This document shows positions 51,835-64,000 of a DNA stretch of 64,000 nt, piece by piece (positions within the stretch are counted from its first letter, which is position 1; each line of letters begins with the position of its first letter). Under the pieces are notes generated by a model. The model had not been told where the DNA came from, searched no databases, and saw only the letters and a program-made list of their open reading frames with translations. This DNA is from Aselliscus stoliczkanus. Lineage: Eukaryota > Chordata > Mammalia > Chiroptera > Hipposideridae. The stretch spans positions 106,348,852 to 106,412,851 of the forward strand of contig CM066728.1 in the NCBI GenBank assembly GCA_033961575.1. The letters are read 5' to 3'. A program made the position numbers and the translations under genes.

Positions 51835-52040
51835 ATATTTACTGAGCTCTTTGCTAAACAATTCACATGTAAAATTTCATTTAATCCTGAAAATAACCCT
51901 GTGAGACACATTCATGTTTCATTCATGTTTTGCACACCTGTAAGTAACTTGCCTCCGGGGACACAGGTTTTAAGAGAAGGAGGAATGATTTAACTCAGGT
52001 GCCCCCAGCTCCAAAGCCAGCACCCCAAGCACTTCACTGT
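51835..52040 (-). mobile_element. MIR SINE, antisense
   Basis: ATTTCATTTAATCCTGAAAA, then TAACCCTGTGAGACACATTC, GTAAGTAACTTGCCTCCGGG and CAGCTCCAAAGCCAGCACCC follow antisense MIR. Confidence 0.65.
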
Positions 52041-52664
52041 ACTACCCCTCTCTAAAACATAATTTAAAAAGAAACATAATCCATCTTGGTTTACCTATTA
52101 AATGGAGAAAGTAGATTATTTTGCACAACTGTAGAAAGAGATACTTTCTCTCAAATTTCTCAAAATTAATTTCTACCATAAAATTAAAAAAAAAGATTTG
52201 AGCCTTATGAATTGTACTTCTGTGTTACTCAGAGACAACTACATGTATGTACACCATTTCAAATTACACAGAAACCCTGGTTATTTAACTGGCTTTCCTA
52301 TAAGGGCAGGAGATGGAATTCCTTTAGGTAAAGTATCTATTTCACAAACTGAAAACTTTGCAATTTCTACGTTAAAGTTGAAGAGTGAGATTTCGTTACC
52401 TCTGGGTAAGCCTCTGGTTTTCGAAACACAAACTTTGTATCTTCCAGCAGCTTTTTAAGCAGAGAAAACTATTTAATTTTTACTTATTAATGAGGGATAG
52501 AAACAAACTATATATTTTTTTCAAACCAATAGGAATGAAAAATGACAATTATTTGAAAACTTACTAAAATCACTGAGTCCAAAGTACTTCTTTTTAGTCA
52601 TTGATTTCTCAGACATTGTGTCTTGATTGTTCATAAATATACAGAGGAAAAGAAAAACACTGTG

Positions 52665-52790
52665 TATACTTTTTAATTTTTTAAAATATAGTTGGCATAC
52701 AATCTTGGTTATGTTAGTTTCAGATGTACAGTATAGTGATCGGACAGTTTTATGCTGTAAAGTTTTATACAGTAAAGTATAAAACCTTAC
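52665..52790 (-). mobile_element. L1 3'-end fragment, antisense
   Basis: TATAGTTGGCATACAATC, then TAGTTTCAGATGTACAGTAT and AGTGATCGGACAG are the antisense L1 3' terminus. Short and truncated. Confidence 0.7.
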
Positions 52791-53665
52791 AGTGTGAGTA
52801 GGGCATGTGAGCAATCTCATTGGCATGATCACCCAGAGCCAGGGCCCTCAGGGGAGTAAGGGGAGAGGGTTAAACTGCCCTGAAATGGCCCTGGGAGTGC
52901 GGGGGGAGGATGTGGCTAAAACGAGGGCCTGCCTACTGGGATGTGGAGTGACCAATTGGAAAGATAAATGGAAGATAGATTGCTTGCCATTTAATGGAAG
53001 AGGAAGTAATTGGTGCCATTCCAAAGAATAAAATTTTCCCTGATAGTTTGTCAAAGAGATATTGTACCTCATTGATGTTTAAAATAGGTTTCTTTGGAGT
53101 CTTATAAGGGTTTGAGGTTGGATATAAGAAGAAACTGGATGAATTAGGGTACAAGGACAAGTTGAAGGGAGGGAGGACCTAGGAGAAAAGCAGAGGGGGA
53201 GAGAAGAAGACTGCATTCACCCCCTCCACAGTCCCCCAGAACAGAAGCCCTGTAATTATAGCGACGCTGCAATGGTTTTGCAAGCCCCCCTCATGGCTTC
53301 CCGCTGGTCCTGTTGGGAGAGGGGAGGCCACAGGAGGAGGAAGAACCTAGGACCTAACCATCACATTTCACATCTGCGAATGTTTAAATATCAGCTTTGA
53401 CTAATGCTTGGCTTCAGAAAACTGAAGTGGGATTGTCACATACCTAGATAACATTCAGGCCCCAGAAAACAAAAGTTTTTAATATTGCTGATCCAATGAC
53501 CCCAAGAAATAAGAGCAGAAGAAAAAGTTTACTGTCTCATTTGTGTTTCTCTAAATAGATTAAAATAGAACTTAAGATTTCATTATAAATTTGGATACAT
53601 GGCATTAATTAGGGTCACACTGAAAACATTGTGTTCTCATTACACCCTTAAGAATTGATATTGCA

Positions 53666-53759
53666 AGGGCCGGCCAAGTGGTGCAGTGGTTAAGCCAGTG
53701 GCCCGGTTTGGGTCCCACATATGAGGGCCAGTGACACTGCCCTGAAAAAAAAAAAAAAA
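53666..53759 (+). mobile_element. Very short tRNA-derived SINE, Rhin-1-like
   Basis: About 78 bp beginning AGGGCCGGCCAAGTGG followed by an A16 tail. An A-box-like GTGGTGCAGTGGTTAAG and a B-box-like GGTTTGGGTCC are present, then CCCACATATGAGGGCCAGTG. The flanks AGAATTGATATTGCA (53651-53665) and AGAATTGATATGGCA (53760-53774) form a 15-bp target-site duplication with one mismatch. GGGCCGGCC and the GGGCCAGTGA...GCCCT part resemble the Rhin-1 SINE of horseshoe-type bats from memory; the equine ERE SINE shares the start but less of the rest. It is much shorter than a normal copy. Confidence 0.75.
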
Positions 53760-54791
53760 AGAATTGATATGGCATTTGTTTGGAATTCATTTTTCCTTCT
53801 AATGCTTTGAAATAATATTTTAATAGCATAATTCATTAAGTTGTATGAATGGGAACTGTATTATTGTAAGTTAGGAATAGTAACTATAATATACAGTATA
53901 GGTAATATATAGAGACATATAGAAGAAATAGATAGATTTTACCATGCCATCTGCTTTTAATATATAAACAATTGGTTAACTTTAAGAATGGCTTTCTTCT
54001 TTTTTAGTGGTTTCATAGTTATTAAAATAATTAAACCCAGAGAATTTTAAAGTACATACAAATACGCACACGTAGAAAAAAATGACATTCATAGCTTAAC
54101 CTTTTCAGACAGGTGGAATATCCCTTCTGAAACATTATAATAATGTAGTTTGGACCCAGATGTATGTACGAGACACATGTATGTAGTGGTACAAATGTCA
54201 TTTTCTTGTGTGGGAGTCAAGCATGTCCTGGGTAAATTGTAAATTGGGAAAAGGTTGTTTTCGGGTCCTTTTTGGCTTTTTTGAATTGACCCAATAATCC
54301 CTCTAGCCGCCTTCCCCAGGTGCTCTCCCCACCGCAGGCTGCTCGGGTACCTGGGGGAAGGTAATGCCGTAACGTGCTGTCCCCCCAGGGCCCTTGCCTC
54401 CTCCTTCCCCGGGCTCTGTTCCCACAGGAGGGAAACTATGGGAAACAGCACCACCTTCACATTTTCCAAATTAGGGACTTAGAGTCCGGGAGTTCTGTGA
54501 GGATTTCAGCTTTCTCTGTTTTCCTTTTGTCGATGGACAAAAACAGTTCCTACAGGCGTATTCTGAATCATAGCACGGCCCGCCTTACATGAATGACACA
54601 TGCCAGAATTTTATTTGCAAGCCGGTTGGGGAAAGCTGCCATAGCCCTTCACTCCACCCCCAGAGGTATTCTTAGCTGTTCACGAATTCTTTTATTCCTT
54701 TTAAAGAGGGATATAAATCAGCTTTGAAGAGCTGAGTGTTAGCTAATCTGAGGAACAGCACTGTAACAGGTAACACACCCTCCCTCCCCAT

Positions 54792-55075
54792 TCACTCAGC
54801 GAATAGTCACTGAACTTCTTGCCTGGCCTCGCACTTGGAGCAGGGATGGGTTCTATCAGTGACCAAAACAAAGAGACTTGTCCTCCAAGAACATGCACTC
54901 CAGCAGACAGACAGACGATAGCAATAAACGTAATAACGAAGTCAGACCACAACGCGAGCTGTGAGGGATTCTATCACAGGTGAAGGTAAAACGAGAATGC
55001 TGCGTTGGGAATGGGGTGCGGTTCAGGCTGCACTTTTAAATGGTGTGCTTGGAGCAGCCTCATTGAGAAAGTGGC
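54792..55075 (+). mobile_element. L2 LINE 3' fragment
   Basis: ATTCACTCAGCGAATAGTCA, CAGTGACCAAAACAAAGAGA, AGACAGACAGACGATAGCAA and GAAAGTGGCATTTGAGCGTG are L2-like in the expected order. Confidence 0.68.
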
Positions 55076-55234
55076 ATTTGAGCGTGTTTGAAAGATTTAG
55101 GGGGTTTAGCCATGTGCCCAGGCACATCTGTGGGATGAATGAGTTTTCTTTAATAAGAAAACTGAATAGGAAAGGTGCCAAATTATATTCTTTCATGCCA
55201 AATTTTACTTCCTCAATCCCTGAGGGATGTCAAA

Positions 55235-55280
55235 GTTAAAAAAAAAAAAAAAAAGGAAAAAGAAAAGAAAGAAAAGGAAG
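55235..55280. repeat. A-rich low-complexity tract
   Basis: A run of about 18 A followed by GGAAAAAGAAAAG purine sequence. No SINE or LINE body precedes it, so it is simple sequence. Confidence 0.75.
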
Positions 55281-56080
55281 AATAGTGCTGACCAAATCAT
55301 GTTATTTTTCCATATAAATGAAGAAATATTCAAATACAGCTTTGCTGATGAAAATTCCACAAAATGATGTCTGTGTGGAGTTTGCCTAAAAAGTAAAGGA
55401 TGACAGGAAGAGCACACACGTAGAAACACATTGCAAGGTGGTTGTTGTTTTTTCATTCACTTATCAAAAAAATCAAAATTTCCTTTGAGCAAAATGAACA
55501 CCAAATGCGATTTTGTTGTTATTAATCAAATGCCCAAGGAAGGCATAACATACCTGGATCTCAGCGTTCTGACCAGCTCTTGGGGTGATTGACTTTATTT
55601 TTCAGGTCTTTCTTAAACGAAAATCCTTGCATCAGTTCATCAGGTTTCTCATTTAGCTTCCTGTTCCTTTGAAATGTTGGGGGCCTTTCCCTCATAAGCG
55701 TCATTTTCACATTTTGAACATCAGTCCTGCAGCCCTTTAAGACAGTGGTTAAAGTGAATAAGTCTTAGGAGTAAAAAGGATTTCTTTGCCTCTCCAACTG
55801 CTTCATGCCATGAGTACATGGCGTATTTTTTAGAGAGAAATGTCTGAGACACTCATTAGGAAGTTAAAAGCACCTTTCCAAAATTCCATGGCTTGAAAGG
55901 AAATGCGTTTGAGTTTTTATCAGTGGGCTGGGAAAGCCCATAAAGCTAACAAAATTGCAGGGAAACACGCATGTTTTCTTTTCCCTGCCTCTGCCTTAAA
56001 TCAGTTTGGGGCAGTTCATTGTAGCAGTTACTTCACATGAGAAACCTGCTTTGATGTGAGCAGTGAAAGCTTCCTCTTGA

Positions 56081-57675
<1,595 letters not shown>

Positions 57676-58302
57676 TCAATTGGAAATACCTGCAAGAGAA
57701 AGGCGATTTCCCCAGCGTGTGATGGGAAACAAACCTCGTGGGCCTTCGGTGCATTCATACCTTGCCAATGGATGCCTGTGGCCAACAGAAATAAAGGAAC
57801 ACCTGCTGCTGTTTACCTGTTTCATGATCTGAACAGAATTGGATTTTACTAAAATTTGGATTTGCTCCCATGCAAAACCCTTGCCTGGAAGCACAGACCT
57901 CCGTTGTGTCTTATCATGTGCAAAAGGCTGGGGTGATGGATAGCTTAAACCAGGAAGGAGATGGTGGCACTGCCTCTGTCCCATGACACCGCTCACTGCA
58001 ACAGGCCTGGTGTCTTGTGACATTTGAAACGACTGTAAAGAGACTGATGGTTGGCTACTCCATAACCTTAGCACTGCTTCCAACAGATGCTGGGTGTCCC
58101 CCATTCTGTGCACCTGGGCGACATCAAAAATTTCTCTGTGAGCCTCATTTGGAACATCAGGGGCAGAATGTCTCTTCAGAATGTCAGGAGTTTTCTTTCC
58201 TGGGGAAACTCTGGCTTTCGGAAAGATGCCAGTACTTAGAGAGTACGTATGGCTCTTATTTGACTCCTTTTGAGAAGAGTGAAAGTTTGTACCCATTGTC
58301 AT
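57676..58302 (-). other. Unassigned 208-codon open frame
   Basis: The longest open frame outside the L1 (start codon at 58302, antisense to CTNND2). The predicted product is basic, rich in Ser, Gln and His, with no signal peptide, membrane segment or domain that I recognise. A 151-codon frame overlaps it on the other strand (58017-58472). No splice, promoter or polyadenylation context argues for a gene. It could be a chance frame or an old unrecognised element; I do not assign a function. Confidence 0.15.
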
Positions 58303-60539
58303 GTCTCAACTCATTGTTTCTTCATCAGTGTGTGCTGGTGGCCAAGACTCTGTCCTCTTCCCCTCTTAGAGGAAGTGCTGTCTTCTGCCCTGATGCCCCC
58401 CAAGCAATCACAGCCCAATCTATTCAAAGTGACAGTGAACGCTACTTCAATGCGTGTTTTCCGCCTTTCTAGAGGTGGGGTCTTATTGTGCTTGGCTGAA
58501 CTTCAGGCATGAATTTCACCTTTTTCAAAGAAAAACATATTGTTATAACATTTTGATGGGCTGAAGCTCATGGTTTCTAGAGTCGCCATGATGGATACTT
58601 TTGAAAAACAACAAGCCCTTTGGTCAAGCTACCACCAGAAGTAAATCCAAAGTGAGTATCTAGGAGAATATTCCAGCTGCTGCAGGCCAGTGTGGAGTAA
58701 CAGCCTTCTAAATACCCGTGCTGGCAGAAATCTGAGGGCACCTGGCAATCCACGGGGTCTGCTGCCTTCTGTTTAGACATAGCATTGGCGATGCAGATCT
58801 AGCCCAGGATGACTCCCCAGCCTGATGCAAAAGTAAAATGAGGTGAATGGATTCCCCTCAAAGAGCCTTCGAGAGCCATGTTCACCTTAAGCACCAGCCC
58901 ACAGTCATCTGCCGAAGTAACCTATGACTGCGTAGAATCTTTAGGCCTCTACAGAGCTTTGGGAGTCCAGTATGTTAGTACAGGTTGCCTAATTTAACCT
59001 CAAGGTCATCATTTCTTTTATCTGTTATTATCTTTCCACTCCTCCTCCGAGACGCTTCTCTCTGCCCGAGTCTGATGAACTCTTTTTTCCTACAGCAAGC
59101 CTTTCTGTGTAAATCCAGGTTCTATGTTCATTCCTCAGTTGTCATTTCTGCTTTTGAATTTCTAGGGGGTCAGGTGTGTGCTAAGTCTTGGACATCTGCA
59201 TGTGCAGGCTTGGTGTTTGGTGACCTCACCAGCACCCCCTGTGATGGGTAGGGTCTCTCTTCTGAATTGTCCCACCCATGCATTCCTGGCAGCTAACTAT
59301 TCACAGGGACATCCCTGACAAACGTGTCCACATTTTGGAAACTTAACTAGATGAGCAGCAAGGGAGTTGATGGCTTTGCAGGGTGGAGTAGAGTGTAAGA
59401 GTAAAAAGGCTCACTTCACTTCTGTTGACACAAGGCCCCTCCTCAAATCCTCTTTGGGATTGGGTTAGATACTCATGCATGAATTAAATAAAACAATGAC
59501 TTAAAATATGACTTTTACTTCCTTTGTAATTCTTCAGTGGAACTAATACAGAGTTCAACACAGAATAACGACTCAGGACATTACAGGAGCTGCCCTGGTA
59601 CCCGGGTTTTTCTGCTACACCCTCCTTCCTGCTTATTAGTGAAAGCGTGAACACAAATGTGTGTCAAAAAAGAACTATAGGGGTTAATACCCTTTGAGTT
59701 CCTCTGTAGATATTTATAAACTAGGATAGTTTGTAAACAAATACTCAAAGGAACCATTTTAGTTATTTTTTTTTAAAAAACAAAACATATTTATAAGCCA
59801 GACTTTAGATTAGACCTAGGTTATATATTCAGAAGGATCTAGAGTACTAACTTGTAAGCAATAAAAGACTAAAAGAAAGAAATGATCTTGCAGAGCTTTA
59901 AATTATTTACTGGGTATTCCTTGGCAAACAATTATAAAATGTTAAAATTTGAGGTATGTACATGCATATATTCAGCACAAACATGCATGCTTAAAAAAAC
60001 ACAGCTGCATGTTTGCAGTGCAGTATCTGTTCACAGCAGAATATATTTTGCCACTGCCTGTTAGGCCTTGCAATAAATACTTTTCTTCCTATGCAATAAT
60101 TACTGTGAGATGATGATCAAAATTTTATTTAAATCCAGTTAAAGCCACTATATTGTTAGCCATTATTTGAAATGCTCCAAAGCAAATAAACTTTGATGAA
60201 AAAATGCTGCATGTCCTTTGGGCTTGACTAACATAGTTTTTCTCTCTATAAATATGGCAATAGTCATTCTAAATTTTGAAATGCTCAGCTAAAGATTTCA
60301 GGGTTTTACACATCATAATAAAACAGGTTTTATTGAACTATAAAACTTAATAAATAAGTGTTATTTCAGTTGAAAGCAAGTGCCTCTAAGTTCTCCTTCT
60401 CCAAAAGCAGTATATTCTTTGACCTTAAACTTTGCAGACCCAAATAGTCTTTTCTTTTAATTAAGAGCTAGGCCTCAGTCTTACTCCTGTACCTAGTAGA
60501 TCAGGTCAGTTGGTTTAATGCCTTGTCTCCAAAGGGCAC
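58303..60539 (+). other. Downstream intron, nothing assigned
   Basis: AT-rich toward 59700-60400; no exon or recognised repeat. Confidence 0.5.
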
Positions 60540-60963
60540 TGTTATAAATTGAATTGTGATCCCCAGAATCCATATATTGAAGTCCTAACCTTCGTGCCTC
60601 AAAATGTGACTCCGATGTACTGAGTTAAGTTAGGGTATTGGAGTTGGGTGGACCCTTACCCAGAGAAGGGTGGTGTCTTTGTGGAAAGGAGAGATTTGAA
60701 CACAGATGCACTCTGGGTGAACACCATGTAAAGATGAAGGCAGAGATCAAGGTGATGGTCTACGAGGCAAGAAACCCCGAAGATTACCAGCAAACCATCA
60801 GAAGCTCAAGGGAGGCGTGGAACAGATTCCATCGCAGCTCTCGGAAGGCTCCAACCCTGGTGCCACCTTGGTCTTGGACGTCTAGCCTCCAGAAGCAAGT
60901 TTCTATTGTTTAAGTCACTCAGTCCCCGGTCCTTCATTATGATAGCCCCAGGAAACTAACACA
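60540..60963 (+). mobile_element. MaLR (MST/MLT1-like) solo LTR, sense
   Basis: Begins TGTTATAAATTGAATTGTGA and CCATATATTGAAGTCCTAAC, later CTAGCCTCCAGAAGCAAG and TTGTTTAAGTCACTC, and ends GGAAACTAACACA. This is the only sense-oriented LTR of the class in the window. A 91-codon open frame inside it (60638-60913) is LTR sequence, not a gene. Confidence 0.82.
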
Positions 60964-61667
60964 GACCCTGATCCAGACTGTTGTTCACCTTTTCCCAGAG
61001 GTGAGCAAACACATTTGTTGGTCAGGAAAAGAAACAATGCAAAGGCAGACCCTATTGATCTGATTTCTTGATGCATCTTCTTAAAGCAACTACTTGTGAA
61101 GGATTGGAAGCAACAAGGATGATAACTAAATGCATTTTCTTTTAATTTTTTTCAATCAAAGTAATAGATACAGTCAAAAAACAAAATAGTATAAAAGTGC
61201 TTCTAATGGAAACAATAGCCTCCTGCCTCATCCTTAGAGGCATTCAGCTTTAACTTTTGCTTCGTTTTGCTTTGGTTTTTTTGGCTTTCTCATGGTTATT
61301 CCATGTCTTTAAATAATATGCTTATTTTACTATGCTTATTTTACTCTTAATTAGTTCTCATAGGCTTCTCATACTGACTTTCTGTTACGATGGAGGAGAA
61401 TTTTTCCCATTTTCATCACTTTGATCTTCTTCTCCTTCGTGCCAAAATGGTGGGTTCATTATCCTTGGTCCCTCTGCAAATGTAATCAGTAACTTTAAAG
61501 TTAAGCCCCCATTTCTTTCATTTAACACAGACATTAACTCTTATCACCCCTTTAGTAAGCTAAGGATATTAGTGCTCCTATGTCTTTACCGTTCTCATTC
61601 ACAATCTCTGTCATTATACATGACTTTCACACTGACAGGGTTGACTATGCGTGCAAAAAGCAAACCG

Positions 61668-61919
61668 ATGGTTGCTAGATGGGTAGGGTGTTGATGGAGG
61701 GGAGAGAAAGGTGAAAGGATTAGAAAGCACACATCGGTGGTTACAGGATAGTCATGGAGATGCGAAGTGTAGTATGGGAATATAGCTGATAATGCTGTAA
61801 AACTGTGTAAGGGGTCGGATGGTGCTGGACTTGATGGGGAATCACTTCATGGCTTGTATGAATGCCTGCGCTGTGCACCTGAAACTAATAAAAAATAATA
61901 TTGAATGTCAACTATAATT
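61668..61919 (+). mobile_element. L1 3' end, sense (first of two)
   Basis: GGTGGTTACAGGATAGTCAT..., then AAACTGTGTAAGGGGTCGGA, GCACCTGAAACTAATAAAA and GAATGTCAACTATAATTAA, the terminal L1 3' UTR in sense orientation. It is followed directly by a second copy. Confidence 0.78.
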
Positions 61920-62124
61920 AAATGTATATATATGGTCACGGGATGTAAAGTACAGCATAGGGAATATAATCAATGGTATAGTAATAGCTATATATGGTGT
62001 TAGATGGGCAGTAGACTTGTTGGGGTGATCACTTTGTGAGGGGTGTAAATGTCTAATCATCATGTTGTTTTGCACACTTGAAACTAATAATAGTTTAAAA
62101 AATAGATTCCTTAAAAAAAAAAAA
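61920..62124 (+). mobile_element. L1 3' end, sense (second of two), with poly-A
   Basis: GGTCACGGGATGTAAAGTAC, AGCATAGGGAATATAATCAA, GGGGTGATCACTTTGTGAGG and CACTTGAAACTAATAATAG repeat the same 3' terminus and end in an A run. Confidence 0.82.
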
Positions 62125-64000
62125 CTTGAAATCCAGAGACCATCCTTTGCATTCTGATGGAGGAGCAGATCCATGTGGTATCCAACAGTCAACACCACCC
62201 CCTCACCCCCCATGGGTCCAATGTGATGGTTCTTGTAAAAGGAGTACATTTCTAGCATCGTATCTGAATGGATCCTCCATTAACTACAATGCCACCAACT
62301 CAACTTTGTCCATGATTTCAATCATCATTAATTCCCTGGTTTTCCAAACATCTCACTACCAGAATCCTCTGTCTTTGGGGTCACATTTGGATGATGGCTC
62401 TCGAGACCTGCTACACAGTTCTCATTTGGAGCTTCTGTCACCTCGATTCAATGACCTTCTCTTTCTTGGTTTACTCTCTTGTAAATTCCTTTGAAAAAGG
62501 TGCTTAGAAGATGAAACTCTGAAAATGTCAGTATTAAACCTTCATACATGGTTGATATTTACTGGCTATAGATGAATAGAAAATTATTGTTCTGATGACT
62601 ATTTTCTTTATTTGAACTTTATCCTTGACACTATAAAGGCTGTGATGAGATATCTAGGTCTGTCTGTGCCTTTTTTTAAAAAAAGTATTGGTATTGAACA
62701 CTTCCAATTTAAGGAATCATGACCTTCTTTGTCAGAAAATTATCTTATTTTGTTTAAAATTTATTCATATTTCTCTGTTCTCTTTCTAGAATTATTGTTA
62801 GTCAGATTTTGACCCTCTTGGATTTTTTTCTCCCATATTTTCATTTATAATTTGGATCCATTTGCCTTTTTGTCATACATTTAGAGAGATTTTTCCAATA
62901 TCCAACATTTCCTCCAACCTATCTATGAGGCATTTTGGGGGGGCATGGATCTAAGGAAATATTATTATTATTATTATTATTATTATTTTCTAAGAACTGT
63001 TATTTTTTAATAACTTCTATTCTTATTTATTGAATGTAAACTATTCTTGAATTTCTCTAAGGATATTGTTTAGAACTAAGGGGTTTTTGTTCTCTCTTTA
63101 TCATGAATCATCTCACTTTTCTCTGTTGTCATTTTTTTTTCTATTTATTTCTAGGAGTCTTTCTCATGGACTTTGCAGATTTACTTTAAATGTATAGAGA
63201 CCATCAGTTCCCTGCTCATTTTTAAGACGGAGTAGAGCATTTGTCTGAGCTCCATGCACACTGATTACACTTTTTAACTGAGCTTAACTTCAGGGGAGTA
63301 AGTAGGGGCGAGCCGTGTGGTGGGCAGTCCGTTGAGTGTCTTAATGAGGAGGGCTTTACTCTAAGGCTCCAGTATGCACATTAGTGTTTTAGTTCTCCCC
63401 CAATGCAATCAGTCTCTTTGGAGATTATCTTCTGAGTTGTTTGTTTTGTTTATTTGCCTGGCCTGGAGGGAGGGGTCAGCAATTTTCTGGCAGCTGGGGG
63501 TTCTCTCCACCCAGATGGGAACAATGAGAGGGCAGGACTGTTTCCTTCCATCAGTCACCCTTTGTAGCTTCCCTCCTCATTTCCACAGCCCATATGCCTG
63601 CCTTCTCTGAGCATGAATCTGTCCTGGTTCCACCAGGACAATCAGCCACCTAATTGGGTCATCACAGTGGAGTCCCCTCTGTGCATAGCCTGGACTGTGC
63701 TGGCTTTCCCAGAGCTTCACCCACCAACTCACCTCCATCTGTTTTGCGTCTTGCAGAAATGTGATGAAATTTCTCATCTGCTGAATTACTCCTTCCATTC
63801 TCTTCTTTATTCTGTTATGTCCCTAACAAAGAACATCTTTTTCCCTGCATGAGTTCTGGACAGTTTGATAGATAAGACAAAGTGTAAATATTACTATATA
63901 TAAATATTATCTCCATTGCTGGTAGAAGCCAGGGTGGAGGCATTACTTCAGATCCGTTAGCCGAGAACAGGCTTACTATTTCAAAACGAGTCTGGGGTGT
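62125..64000 (+). other. Downstream intron, mostly unassigned
   Basis: 62560-63200 is T-rich and may be old antisense LINE sequence; only the ATT repeat is certain. Confidence 0.45.
62960..62988. repeat. (ATT)n microsatellite
   Basis: About nine ATT units. Confidence 0.9.

Noticed and set aside
60638..60913. 91-codon + strand open frame
   Set aside because: Entirely inside the MaLR LTR at 60540-60963.

Overview
The window looks like intronic DNA of a placental mammal. It is gene-poor and AT-leaning, with split coding exons carrying canonical GT-AG signals and many ancient mammalian repeats (MIR, L2, MER5, MaLR LTRs). Three groups of younger insertions point to a laurasiatherian, most likely a bat, perhaps of the horseshoe-bat group (inference, moderate to low confidence): L1 copies with a distinctive 3' end, a mariner deletion derivative, and one very short tRNA-derived SINE resembling the Rhin-1 type.

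Only one gene is supported, on the + strand. Two internal exons of CTNND2 (delta-catenin, the neuronal member of the p120-catenin armadillo family) lie at 18302-18434 and 56111-56324. The first ends and the second begins at a codon boundary, so they splice in frame. Together they encode armadillo repeats 1 and 2 and the start of repeat 3. Everything else is the upstream intron (1-18301), a 37.7-kb intron between the exons (18435-56110) and the start of the next intron (56325-64000).

Upstream intron: MER5, MIR and L2 relics, two MaLR-type LTRs (about 8573-9876), two 5'-truncated antisense L1s with clear target-site duplications (10690-11366 and 16819-17122), a mariner derivative with inverted repeats (about 17534-18087), and a pair of mutually exclusive hairpins 50-80 nt before the first exon.

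Central intron: an LTR nested in an L2 (24904-25352), two more LTRs, several old L1M pieces (40180-42545), and a nearly full-length antisense L1 (about 44831-51545). The L1 has stops in ORF1, a damaged endonuclease and a largely open reverse-transcriptase core. A tiny SINE (53666-53759) and an L2 follow. Last intron: an unassigned 208-codon open frame (57676-58302), a MaLR LTR (60540-60963) and two consecutive sense L1 3' ends (61668-62124).

The observation most worth testing is in the 5' UTR of the large L1. On the gene's strand it carries an ORF0-like frame: an ATG at 50961 in a good initiation context, then 52 codons up to a perfect phase-0 splice donor (CAG/GTGAGT at 51116/51117). The next CTNND2 exon, 5 kb downstream, also begins in phase 0. 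An L1 antisense promoter there could therefore produce an in-frame chimeric, N-terminally truncated delta-catenin transcript. This is inference and needs RNA evidence.
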